From NCBI RefSeq assembly GCF_012927185.1, contig NZ_JABBGB010000002.1, positions 930,001 through 994,000 of the forward strand: 64,000 nucleotides of DNA, in the 5' to 3' direction. A model generated the notes under the pieces. It had not been told where the DNA came from. It searched no databases and saw nothing but the letters and a program-made list of their open reading frames with translations. How positions within the stretch are numbered: position 1 is the first letter of the stretch; every line of letters starts with the position of its first letter. This DNA is from Pseudoflavitalea sp. G-6-1-2. GTDB taxonomy: Bacteria > Bacteroidota > Bacteroidia > Chitinophagales > Chitinophagaceae. This document shows positions 27,518 to 35,677 of the stretch, in pieces. A program made the position numbers and the translations under genes.

Positions 27518-27745
27518 AAGCAATAAATGGTTAAGAGTTGGAGTTCTAAACATCATGTATATACGCTATTTTGATTTCGTTGCAAAAATCCAAACTGCGT
27601 GTTACCTGATTGTTAAGAACGGCAATTATTTCATTAAAAAACCGAAACAATTCTTTTGCTGAAACACAGCACACACAAGGGTTTCAGCCGATCACAAATA
27701 TTGACCAACCAAAGCCCTTGCACCACTCTTTCTATGCTTCGTTAC
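27518..27745. promoter_or_regulatory. Upstream region of the SusC operon
   Basis: 228 bases between glpD and SusC. On the minus strand there is a TTTCGG (about 27640) and an ACGAAAT (about 27580), resembling the TTTCG/CGAAA boxes before glpD. No clear terminator after glpD, so read-through is possible. Confidence 0.35.
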
Positions 27746-29323
27746 TTACTTCAGCAAATATTTTTCAGCCAGTTTTTTATATGATCGTACCTGCTCACTA
27801 ATCCATTCTTCATCTTTACCCATTACATCGGCCATAACAGCCGCTACATCGGGTGCGATTCTGATGCTTTCCTGTGCATCGAGCAGCAATGCTCTGGTTC
27901 TTCTGCTCAATACATCTTCTACAGTCCTTGCCATTTCTTCGTTCACGGCCCACAACACCTGTGCTTTGTGGATCTTCAGCGATTCGCTGATCCAGATGCC
28001 TGCATCGCCGTTCATCATTCCTCTGATGCGATGCGCATCGCTGCCATACACAGCGAATGGATCTTCTTCATTGATGCTGTTGGTGTATCCGTGAATATGC
28101 ATGGCCGGTGTGGCAGATTTTTTCTTCTCCCAGTGGAGTTCCGTTTCTATTCTTGAAACCATATCCTCCCCCATCTTTCTGTAGGTGGTCCACTTACCAC
28201 CGAGGATGGTAAAGAGTTTCGATTGGCTCACCATTATCTTGTGGCTGCGGGAAATCTCTTTTGTCTTCTGTCCTTTTGCAGGCGCGGCCAATGGTCGCAA
28301 TCCGGCAAACACACTCAGCACATCGCTGCGTGTTGGCTTCTCCGTAAAATATTGTCCGGCTGTATCGAGTATGAAAGCGATTTCTTTTTCCAGTGCGAGT
28401 GGTTCGAGTGATGCTGTTTCCACTGGCGTATCGGTGGTTCCCACTACTACTTTGTTATGCCAGGGAACTGCAAATAATACACGCCCATCGCTGGTTTCGG
28501 GGATCATCAGCGCCTGTTCAGCAGGATAGAATTTCTTATCCAGCACCAGGTGTGTACCCTGACTCACAGTAATGGTTTTCGATGCAGCGGGATTATCCAT
28601 TTGCAGAATATCATCTACAAATACACCAGTTGCATTCACTACTGCTTTTGCACGTACTTTATATGTGCGCAGGGTTTCTGTATCGATGCATTCTACTCCG
28701 GCGATCTGCTGACAGTCTCTGATGAGACCGGTTACTTTGATGTAATTGAATGCAAGTCCACCATGTTCGTAGATGCTTTGTGCGAGGTTCACGGCGAGCC
28801 GCGAATCGTCGAACTGACCATCGTGATACAATACGCCGCCGATCAATCCTTCTGATTTTATATTCGGCAATCTGCGAATGGTGTCTTCGCGGGAGATGAA
28901 TACGGAAGAGCCGAGGCTGAGTCTTCCGGCGATCCAGTCATAGACTTTCAGGCCGATGGTATATTTGAGACGATCCCAGAAATTGTATAACGGAATAATG
29001 AAAGACTGATTCTTTACGAGGTGCGGTGCATTCCGGTAAAGGAGTCCGCGTTCGATGCTGGCTTCGCGCACCAGTTTCACATTACCCTGAGCGAGGTAGC
29101 GAACGCCTCCATGCACCAGTTTGGTGCTGCGGCTGCTGGTGCCTTTGGCAAAATCTGCCTGTTCGAGCAGCACGGTTTTGTAACCACGGGTGGCGGCTTC
29201 CATTGCAATGCCCAGTCCGGTTGCGCCTCCGCCGATCACGGCAAGGTCCCAGGTTTCTGCGCTTTCCAGCTGTTGCAGAAATACTTTCCGGCGGGCGTCA
29301 TCATGGAAGGAAGAGAGGTTCAT
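27746..29323 (-). CDS. glpD: Glycerol-3-phosphate dehydrogenase, FAD-dependent
   Basis: About 525 residues. FAD-binding motif DLAVIGGGATGLGIAMEAA (about 26-44), the GlpD signature GTSSRSTKLVHGGVRYL, and a DAO C-terminal domain with ILGGKWTTYRKMGEDMV. It oxidises glycerol 3-phosphate to dihydroxyacetone phosphate at the inner membrane, passing electrons to quinone. A longer frame opens at 29416 with a hydrophobic leader, but it runs through the TTTCG-box cluster; the ATG at 29323 (MNLSSFHDDARRK) fits the family N-terminus. The gene is divergent from a DeoR-type regulator. Confidence 0.95.
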   Translation of the reverse strand: MNLSSFHDDARRKVFLQQLESAETWDLAVIGGGATGLGIAMEAATRGYKTVLLEQADFAKGTSSRSTKLVHGGVRYLAQGNVKLVREASIERGLLYRNAPHLVKNQSFIIPLYNFWDRLKYTIGLKVYDWIAGRLSLGSSVFISREDTIRRLPNIKSEGLIGGVLYHDGQFDDSRLAVNLAQSIYEHGGLAFNYIKVTGLIRDCQQIAGVECIDTETLRTYKVRAKAVVNATGVFVDDILQMDNPAASKTITVSQGTHLVLDKKFYPAEQALMIPETSDGRVLFAVPWHNKVVVGTTDTPVETASLEPLALEKEIAFILDTAGQYFTEKPTRSDVLSVFAGLRPLAAPAKGQKTKEISRSHKIMVSQSKLFTILGGKWTTYRKMGEDMVSRIETELHWEKKKSATPAMHIHGYTNSINEEDPFAVYGSDAHRIRGMMNGDAGIWISESLKIHKAQVLWAVNEEMARTVEDVLSRRTRALLLDAQESIRIAPDVAAVMADVMGKDEEWISEQVRSYKKLAEKYLLK

Positions 29324-29348
29324 CAGAGCCAGTTTTTGATCTTTGCGC

Positions 29349-29412
29349 TTTCGTTTGCAAATTTCGAAACAAAACGAAAACAACAAAACGAAAGTAAAAG
29401 CAATTTTCGAAA
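29349..29412. promoter_or_regulatory. Cluster of TTTCG/CGAAA boxes before glpD
   Basis: Within 64 bases: TTTCGTTT (29349-29356), palindrome TTTCGAAA (29362-29369), AACGAAAA (29373-29380), AACGAAAG (about 29387-29394), palindrome TTTCGAAA (29405-29412). DeoR-family regulators such as AgaR and GlpR bind repeated TTTCGTTT-type sequences, so these are likely operators of the divergent regulator. Confidence 0.6.
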
Positions 29413-29558
29413 GCACAAAGGAAATGTCCCGAAACTTATTATCCCCGGCTTTTCCACAGCCTGAATGCTTTACAATTTCATAACGTGCTGGTTTTTAAAA
29501 TTTATGAGGGATATTTGCTAAACTGCTTCCTTTCATTTAACTTGAACCAAACCGATCG

Positions 29559-29580
29559 GTTTCGTTTTTTCTGATCGAAA
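29559..29580. promoter_or_regulatory. TTTCG...CGAAA box before the DeoR-type gene
   Basis: GTTTCGTTTTTT (29559-29570) and CGAAA (29576-29580) lie 15-36 bases before the regulator's start codon, consistent with autoregulation. Confidence 0.5.
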
Positions 29581-29594
29581 ACCTGAAATAAGCT

Positions 29595-30359
29595 ATGCTC
29601 AATATAACAGAACGCCATCAGCATATCCTTACCCGCCTCCAGGCGGAGGGTTCTGTCACAGTACTGGATCTTTGCCGCGAGCTCAATGTTTCATCCGTAA
29701 CAATCCGAAAGGATCTAAAACTTCTGGAAGATAAAAACCTGCTCTTTCGAACGCATGGTGGCGGCACTATGCACAATCCTTACACGGTAGACAAACCGGT
29801 GAATGAGAAGGAAAAGATCCGTTCTGCAGAAAAAACACGCATAGCCATTGCCGGTGCTTCGCTCATCGAACCGGACGATTGCATCATCATCGCATCGGGC
29901 ACCACGGTTCAGGCATTGGCCAAACATATTCATCCCATCAGCTCACTCACGGTAGTAACCGCTGCGCTGAATGTAGCGCTGGAACTGATCCGCCATCCGG
30001 AAATCGAAGTGATTCAGCTGGGAGGGTTGCTCCGCAAAAGCTCATCCTCGGTTACTGGTCCATATTCAGAAAAGATCCTGGGCGACCTCAGTTGCAATAA
30101 ATTATTTCTTGGTGTGGATGGCATCGATATCGAATTCGGTCTCACCACCACCAATGCGATGGAAGCGCACCTGAACAGAAAGATGATCGAGACGGCACAG
30201 AAAACGATAGTGCTGGCCGACAGTTCCAAATTCGGCAAGCGCGGATTCGGAAGAATATGTGGATTGGAAGATGTGGAAGAGATCATTACAGACAGCGGCA
30301 TTTCGGACCATACAGTTAAAACATTACAGGGTATGGGCATCGCTGTAACGATAGTCTAA
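29595..30359 (+). CDS. DeoR-family regulator (GlpR-like)
   Basis: 254 residues. N-terminal winged helix (ERHQHILTRLQAEGSVTVLD, then LNVSSVTIRKDLKLLEDKNL, RTHGGG) and a C-terminal DeoR sugar-phosphate sensor domain (IIIASGTTVQALAKHI, TAALNVALEL, QLGGLLRKSS, KLFLGVDGID, LADSSKFG). The family usually represses catabolic genes and is released by a phosphorylated substrate. Divergent orientation to glpD, with TTTCG boxes between, makes glycerol 3-phosphate the likely effector (inference). A 23-base gap separates it from the next small secreted-protein gene. Confidence 0.9.
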   Translation: MLNITERHQHILTRLQAEGSVTVLDLCRELNVSSVTIRKDLKLLEDKNLLFRTHGGGTMHNPYTVDKPVNEKEKIRSAEKTRIAIAGASLIEPDDCIIIASGTTVQALAKHIHPISSLTVVTAALNVALELIRHPEIEVIQLGGLLRKSSSSVTGPYSEKILGDLSCNKLFLGVDGIDIEFGLTTTNAMEAHLNRKMIETAQKTIVLADSSKFGKRGFGRICGLEDVEEIITDSGISDHTVKTLQGMGIAVTIV

Positions 30360-30382
30360 CCGCAATTTCGTATATTCGCTGC

Positions 30383-30760
30383 ATGAAACGCTGGCTGATC
30401 ATATGTGTTACATGCATGCTCGCGCTCTGTGCAAACGCAGCGCGGTATGATCGCGCAAAACAGCCACCAGCGGCAATTCCCGGCTATTACACAATCGGGT
30501 TATCCGCTCCTAAAAAAGCGTTCTTCGCTCCTGTAAAGAGCCATTCACATCACAATCGGTCCGAAACCGTTCACCGGGATAACTGCAACAGGTCGGTATC
30601 GCAATGCAGAACAAACGGTAACGACAATATCATCAGCGGACATGCATTGCCGTTAGCACTGATACCCTGTACCCGTTCGCAGCACACATGCCATGAGCTT
30701 CCGGCATTTACCCGAACCCTGAGCAGGTTGCTGCTTTTCCCCAATCATTATTTCTGGTAG
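30383..30760 (+). CDS. Small secreted His/Cys-containing protein
   Basis: 125 residues, unrecognised. Signal peptide MKRWLIICVTCMLALCANA, then a basic region with KSHSHHNRSETVHRDNCNRS and further Cys and His residues (four Cys after the signal), which could bind metal or form disulfides. It is 23 bases after the DeoR-type gene on the same strand. It might be a real small exported protein or a chance frame with a signal-like start; I lean to real. Confidence 0.5.
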   Translation: MKRWLIICVTCMLALCANAARYDRAKQPPAAIPGYYTIGLSAPKKAFFAPVKSHSHHNRSETVHRDNCNRSVSQCRTNGNDNIISGHALPLALIPCTRSQHTCHELPAFTRTLSRLLLFPNHYFW

Positions 30761-30826
30761 TGCATCGCGCCACATACTGCTTCTAACCTTAGTGCAACCC
30801 AAGTTTTAACAGATCAATTCACGCGA

Positions 30827-33064
30827 ATGACGCATCTGCCATATTTGATTATGGATCTGGCTCTGATCCTTGGAGCCGCAGCCATTGTAACATTACTATT
30901 CAAGAAATTAAAGCAGCCATTGGTGCTGGGCTATATCATTGCAGGCTTTTTTGTAGGCCCGCATTTTCACTGGCTGCCCACCGTATACGAATCTTCCAAC
31001 ATTCAGATATGGGGCGAGATCGGCGTGATCTTTCTGCTGTTCAGCCTGGGTCTCGAATTCAGTTTCAAGAAACTGATCAAGGTAGGCGCTCCGGCATCCA
31101 TCACCGCTGTATTTGAAGTGGTGGCCATGATTGCACTCGGTTTCGGTACCGGCAAACTATTAGGCTGGAACAATATGGACAGTCTCTTTCTCGGAGGCAT
31201 TTTGTCCATTTCCTCCACCACCATCATTCTTCGCGCATTCGATGAATTGAATGTTAAAACACAACGTTTTGCTTCACTGGTTTTCGGAGCACTGATCGTA
31301 GAAGATCTCGTAGCCATCGTATTATTGGTATTGCTGAGTACACTCGCACTGAGTCAGCAGTTTGCAGGAACCGAAATGCTGCTCTCCGTTCTGAAACTCG
31401 TATTCTTCCTGGTGATCTGGTTTGCCTCCGGCATCTTTTTCCTTCCCAGCATATTGAAGAAAACAAAGAAGCTGATGAACGAAGAAACGCTGCTGGTGGT
31501 TTCATTGTCGCTTTGTCTGCTGATGGTTTGGTTTGCAAGTGCGGTGGGCTTCTCCCCTGCCCTTGGCGCCTTCATCATGGGATCGATTCTGGCAGAAACC
31601 ACACAGGCAGAGAAGATCGAACACCTGGTGAAACCCGTGAAAGATCTTTTCGGCGCCATCTTCTTCGTATCGGTAGGTATGATGATCGAACCGGCCATGC
31701 TGGTGAAATACGCAGGTCCCATTGCATTGATCACCGTGATCACCATTGTAGGTAAGGTAACCAGCACCACTTTCGGTGCGTTGTTATCCGGACAATCACT
31801 GCAAACCTCCGTGCAGGCTGGCTTCAGCCTTGCGCAGATCGGTGAGTTCTCGTTCATCATTGCTACACTCGGTCTCACCCTGAAAGTAACCAGCGGATTC
31901 CTTTATCCGATTGCGGTGGCGGTATCTGCAGTAACAACACTAACTACACCATTCCTCATAAAGAGCAGCAAACCTTTTTACAAATGGCTGGAAAGAATAC
32001 TTCCTGATAAAGTGCTGAATGCCTTATCTGGCATGGGTTCCAAAGCCAAAGAAAGTCTGAGCGCCTGGAATCAGGTGGTGCGCTCAACACTCGTAAGCAC
32101 CTTCCTCATTTCCATGCTGCTGGTTTGTATTGTGATGGTATCGGCAGAGTATGCATTGCCTTATATCAAAGGCCATTTCAGTGATGGCTCATGGGTTAAA
32201 TGGGCAACGGCATTTCTCACGTTGTTGCTGATGCTTCCGTTTCTGTATGCACTGGCGGTGCGCAATACCAATTCTGCTGCCTATCGTGAAGTGATCAAGA
32301 GCAACAGGTACAATGGACGACTCAACCTCATCCACTTCTTCAGACTGATCATTGCCGGCAGTTTCATCGGTTTTCTGATGCATCGTTTCTTCTCATTCGA
32401 AGCCGGATTGATCTCAGTAATTGTAATCGGAGTGATCATCGGGATATTCAATAAGAAGATCCGCAAATTCTACGACCGTATCGAAGCGCGGTTCATCTCC
32501 AACTTCAATGAACGTGAGTTGGCAGCAGCGGAAAAAAATCGCTCGGAGCTGGCGCCATGGGATGCACACATTGCGCCGCTGGAGCTGCATCCGGAATCAC
32601 CGGTTATTGGAAAAACCTTACTGGAACTGCATTGGCGCGAACAGCTCGGCATAAATGTAGTACTGATCAAACGGGGTGATATCAGCATCACTGCTCCGGG
32701 CCGCGATGAGCGTGTGTATCCCGGTGATGAATTATTTGTTCTTGGAAGCGATGCACAGATCAAAAGACTGCAGGCGATTATAAGACCAGTAAAACATCCT
32801 GATGAAGAAAACGTTGCACCGATCGATGTGGTGCTACGTGAGTTTGTGATTGATGAGCACTCGCCGCTGCTGAATAAAACTATCCGGGGATCAGGCATAC
32901 GCGAAAAGATAAAAGGGATTGTGGTAGGTGTTGAGAGAATAGATCAACGCATCTTAAACCCTGAATCGTTTTTTGAATTTCAGCTGAACGATGTTGTATT
33001 TGTGGTGGGCGAAGCCAGGCTGATCCATAAATTATTGCATCCCCCGGAAAAAGCAGACAGATAA
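30827..33064 (+). CDS. CPA2 cation:proton antiporter with two TrkA-C domains
   Basis: 745 residues. About 390 N-terminal residues form a Na+/H+-exchanger domain (KLKQPLVLGYIIAGFFVGPH, LLFSLGLEFSFKKL, SISSTTIILRAFDELNVKTQ, GFSPALGAFIMGSILAET, FFVSVGMMIEPAML). A further membrane domain (about 420-560) is followed by two cytoplasmic RCK-C/TrkA-C domains (about 585-655, then 665-735). The layout is KefB/YbaL-like but without an obvious RCK-N domain. It exchanges K+ or Na+ for protons at the inner membrane. Monocistronic, ended by a strong hairpin. Confidence 0.88.
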   Translation: MTHLPYLIMDLALILGAAAIVTLLFKKLKQPLVLGYIIAGFFVGPHFHWLPTVYESSNIQIWGEIGVIFLLFSLGLEFSFKKLIKVGAPASITAVFEVVAMIALGFGTGKLLGWNNMDSLFLGGILSISSTTIILRAFDELNVKTQRFASLVFGALIVEDLVAIVLLVLLSTLALSQQFAGTEMLLSVLKLVFFLVIWFASGIFFLPSILKKTKKLMNEETLLVVSLSLCLLMVWFASAVGFSPALGAFIMGSILAETTQAEKIEHLVKPVKDLFGAIFFVSVGMMIEPAMLVKYAGPIALITVITIVGKVTSTTFGALLSGQSLQTSVQAGFSLAQIGEFSFIIATLGLTLKVTSGFLYPIAVAVSAVTTLTTPFLIKSSKPFYKWLERILPDKVLNALSGMGSKAKESLSAWNQVVRSTLVSTFLISMLLVCIVMVSAEYALPYIKGHFSDGSWVKWATAFLTLLLMLPFLYALAVRNTNSAAYREVIKSNRYNGRLNLIHFFRLIIAGSFIGFLMHRFFSFEAGLISVIVIGVIIGIFNKKIRKFYDRIEARFISNFNERELAAAEKNRSELAPWDAHIAPLELHPESPVIGKTLLELHWREQLGINVVLIKRGDISITAPGRDERVYPGDELFVLGSDAQIKRLQAIIRPVKHPDEENVAPIDVVLREFVIDEHSPLLNKTIRGSGIREKIKGIVVGVERIDQRILNPESFFEFQLNDVVFVVGEARLIHKLLHPPEKADR

Positions 33065-33078
33065 TCCTTTCAAAATAC

Positions 33079-33120
33079 AAAAGCCGCGTGAGGAGTGCTG
33101 AGCACTTTCACGCGGCTTTT
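33079..33120. terminator. Bidirectional terminator
   Basis: AAAAGCCGCGTGA (33079-33091) and TCACGCGGCTTTT (33108-33120) form a perfect 13-bp stem with A and T runs on both sides. It separates the antiporter from the convergent operon that follows. Confidence 0.88.
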
Positions 33121-33131
33121 CTTTATGCGAA

Positions 33132-33671
33132 TCATTTCTTTTTCATCTCAGTTTTCAGCAATGCATACACTTGCTGAAATTGCTCCTTTACTGCATCTGC
33201 ACTATTCCAGATTGCAGGGAAATCGCCATATGAAGGATACGCTCTCCCTGCATAATGTCCTTTAAAATACAGGCTGGAGGCTGCTACGGGAGCGGGTTCC
33301 CGCTTCAAACCGTTCGGATAGGCCCCATAGACTGTGTGAAACACGCCTGCATATACGAGCTCATTGTTTCTGACGAGATAGCATTCATCCTGCGAGCGAT
33401 TGGGCTTAACATCAAACCCGATAGTCAGCATCAGCAAACTATCACCTTCAAATACGAACGCTCGGTATTCCCATTTTGCCACATATGTTTTCTGATTGCG
33501 GATGATCTTCTTCGTAAACTTTTTCCCCGGCACATTATCTGAAGTACTCATGCAATAATTCCAGAGACTGTCTATTTTTCTGTGATACACATGATCTGTT
33601 TCCTGCGCCATGCTTACCGCAAAACTGATAATAAACAAGAGTGACAGGACCAATCGCTGTTTCATCGGCAA
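33132..33671 (-). CDS. Secreted protein of unknown function
   Basis: 179 residues with signal peptide (MKQRLVLSLLFIISFAVSMA from the second Met at 33665). The mature part has no recognised family; it contains SLWNYCMSTSDNVPGKK and YPSYGDFPAIWNSADAVKEQ. It is 9 bases after the DUF4412-like gene and surely co-transcribed with it. Probably periplasmic or outer-membrane associated. Confidence 0.65.
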   Translation of the reverse strand: MPMKQRLVLSLLFIISFAVSMAQETDHVYHRKIDSLWNYCMSTSDNVPGKKFTKKIIRNQKTYVAKWEYRAFVFEGDSLLMLTIGFDVKPNRSQDECYLVRNNELVYAGVFHTVYGAYPNGLKREPAPVAASSLYFKGHYAGRAYPSYGDFPAIWNSADAVKEQFQQVYALLKTEMKKK

Positions 33672-33680
33672 TGCACATGA

Positions 33681-34505
33681 TTATTTCTTAACTGATGGTT
33701 TACGGGCCGGAGATTTTACAGCTCCTGCTTTCTTCTTCACAGCAGTTTTTTTCTTCGGTGCAGCAGGCGGGCCTTCGGGTACAGCATAAGTGGCATCAAC
33801 TGCAGAATCCGTCACAATTTCAGCCGGATAAGCTGCTGAATCCATATCATTGTAAACCGGCTCCACATAGGCTGTGTAATCTTTCGGTACTTCAAAAACA
33901 GAATCAGGAAAAACCTCTGGTTTCACTGAAGTTGCCTGGATGGTCATTGTATCGGAACTGGCGCTGTCGCTGTATGATTTCAGCTGATCAATAATACTGA
34001 TTCCCAATACGATCTGATTATCATGAATCATACACAGCTCCATGTTTTGCAGATATTTTACAGGAACCGGATAACGCAGGTCTTTGGAAGGAAACAACCA
34101 CACTTTTCCAATCTTGGCCATCACGGCATTAAGCACAGAATACCCTGCATCAGCCAGATTGAATGTATTCACTTTATATCCTGCAATCTCGGTGGGGCCA
34201 ACAAATTCCCGATTGCTTTCGGTGTTGATAAGCGGCTTCGCCTTGAATGTTTTTTCGTCTGCTCTCAGTGTGTACATCATTCCGGAGTCGAGTCTGATCA
34301 GCAGATCATCCATTTCTTCGCGTGCTGCATTCGTTGCAACAATACGGATGGCATTCTTCCCAAAACGCACCGAGAGATCAGGAGCTTTGTCCCTGGTGGT
34401 CGACTTCGAAGTCTGACTGTACAGAATAGTTCCCTCAAAACGCTGCTGGGCGTATGCTCCCATAAAACCAGCTACCATAGAAAACACAAGGATCAATTTC
34501 TTCAT
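33681..34505 (-). CDS. Secreted DUF4412-like protein with basic tail
   Basis: 274 residues. Signal peptide MKKLILVFSMVAGFMGAYA; body (FEGTILYSQTSKSTTR, IRLDSGMMYTL, VGPTEIAGYKVNTF) resembles the DUF4412 group of Bacteroidota, lipocalin-like beta proteins of unknown role. The C-terminal 30 residues are an Ala/Lys/Pro-rich basic tail (KKKTAVKKKAGAVKSPARKP). The -7 box TACTTTTG lies 22 bases before the start codon, with a weak version of the local regulatory element further upstream. Confidence 0.65.
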   Translation of the reverse strand: MKKLILVFSMVAGFMGAYAQQRFEGTILYSQTSKSTTRDKAPDLSVRFGKNAIRIVATNAAREEMDDLLIRLDSGMMYTLRADEKTFKAKPLINTESNREFVGPTEIAGYKVNTFNLADAGYSVLNAVMAKIGKVWLFPSKDLRYPVPVKYLQNMELCMIHDNQIVLGISIIDQLKSYSDSASSDTMTIQATSVKPEVFPDSVFEVPKDYTAYVEPVYNDMDSAAYPAEIVTDSAVDATYAVPEGPPAAPKKKTAVKKKAGAVKSPARKPSVKK

Positions 34506-34526
34506 AGATTATTTATTATTCCGGTA

Positions 34527-34565
34527 CAAAAGTACACGCATTATGGTAGTTTCATATCCCTGCAA
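34527..34565 (-). promoter_or_regulatory. Promoter with weak TCS-type element (DUF4412-like operon)
   Basis: Minus strand: -7 box TACTTTTG (34534-34527), and 22 bases upstream TTGCAGGGATA (34565-34555), 9 of 11 identical to the core TTCCGGGGATA seen before the DUF4870 and lipoprotein genes. Confidence 0.35.
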
Positions 34566-34594
34566 TCAGTGATATGAAAGAAACTGCCATGGTT

Positions 34595-34602
34595 TATTTT
34601 TG
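34595..34602 (+). promoter_or_regulatory. -7 box of the membrane protein gene
   Basis: TATTTTTG is an exact TAnnTTTG match, 25 bases before the start codon at 34628. Confidence 0.4.
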
Positions 34603-34627
34603 ATACATTAATCAGGCACACCTAAAG

Positions 34628-35593
34628 ATGATGAAGGAAACAGTCTCCATACTCAACGACCACGACATACGCAGTTTTCAGCTGGAAATCAAAAGAAAGA
34701 AACTTACAGTGAGATCGTTACTGATCGTTTTCCTGTTCTTTCTTGCTTTCGCCCTGTATATATTGATAGGAACTGTGCAGGAAATAATCGAGGGGACAGA
34801 TATACTTTTTTACTTCTCTGCGATCGGTTTGTTTTTGCTTGTCTGTCTCTTCTTCTCTGCACGAAAACTCTATAACCTGCAACAGGCCTGCCATTCAGGA
34901 TCAAAAACCGTCTACTCCGGCATTATTAAAAGCCTGCAGATAAAAGGGCCTAACAAACTCATCTACAATATCAGCGGGCAATCGGTATTGGTAGATCTTC
35001 CCGCACCACTGGCAGGAATCATAGGTGCCAACTCTCTGCTTGATACAGAGATCAAACTTTCAGTTTTCCCGCTTCGGTCTGGCAGGAACTTTTTTCTGAG
35101 CGTTGATTACCCAGGATATATGACAGCTACAGCATCCATCGTACCATTCGGGGATGATGACAGAACCCAGTTCGAAAAGCAACTGAAAGCTGAACCATGG
35201 GCAAGTCTCAGGATCACCGGATATATTCTTGCGGCTTTGGTTGTGTTTTTATTGCTGATCAAAGGCGCTGAATTCTGGTTCTTTATCCTCGGCGTATTTG
35301 CACTCATCTATGGAATTGTTTTATGGTTGACCGTAGCAGGAACCCGTATTCTGCGGAAAACAAAAGAGAAACAGGTGGTAACCGGAACCATTACTGAGTC
35401 ACTTTACTTCAAACACAAAGTGGGCAGATATGGTGGATGGAGCTATTCAACCTGGTACAGAATCGGTAATGATTTGTATCATGGAATACCGGGCGACAAG
35501 GGATCGCTGAAACCTGGTGAACAGTACAGAATTGAATACTACTTAGATAAGAAAAGAAAACGCGGATCGATTTTTCAGATTCAAAAATTGTAG
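34628..35593 (+). CDS. Membrane protein of unknown function
   Basis: 321 residues with four hydrophobic segments in two pairs: about 30-50 and 58-78, then about 195-212 and 215-238. A soluble domain lies between the pairs (SGIIKSLQIKGPNKLIYNIS, a beta-rich part) and another at the C-terminus (TGTITESLYFKHKVGRYGGW...KPGEQYRIEYYLDKKRKRGS). The C-terminal part recalls DUF3592-like extracytoplasmic domains, but I cannot assign it. The two halves have a similar plan (helix pair, then VVxGxI-type strand), suggesting an internal duplication. Confidence 0.7.
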   Translation: MMKETVSILNDHDIRSFQLEIKRKKLTVRSLLIVFLFFLAFALYILIGTVQEIIEGTDILFYFSAIGLFLLVCLFFSARKLYNLQQACHSGSKTVYSGIIKSLQIKGPNKLIYNISGQSVLVDLPAPLAGIIGANSLLDTEIKLSVFPLRSGRNFFLSVDYPGYMTATASIVPFGDDDRTQFEKQLKAEPWASLRITGYILAALVVFLLLIKGAEFWFFILGVFALIYGIVLWLTVAGTRILRKTKEKQVVTGTITESLYFKHKVGRYGGWSYSTWYRIGNDLYHGIPGDKGSLKPGEQYRIEYYLDKKRKRGSIFQIQKL

Positions 35594-35677
35594 ACAGTTA
35601 TCCTATTGCTTTTGCTGCCGGGCATTGGTTTAACGGATTTTCTCCGGCATCTTCTTCGCTTCTTCGATAATCGATAT

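Noticed and set aside
29324-29416. N-terminal hydrophobic extension of GlpD (start at 29416)
   Set aside because: The extension crosses the TTTCG-box cluster and is absent from the family; ATG 29323 fits the known GlpD start.
29439-29447. TATCCCCGG before glpD, similar to the two-component element
   Set aside because: No -7 box stands at the 22-23 base spacing, and the extended sequence does not match.
32883-32893. TATCCGGGGAT, similar to the two-component element
   Set aside because: It lies inside the antiporter coding sequence and codes for ordinary residues of the protein.
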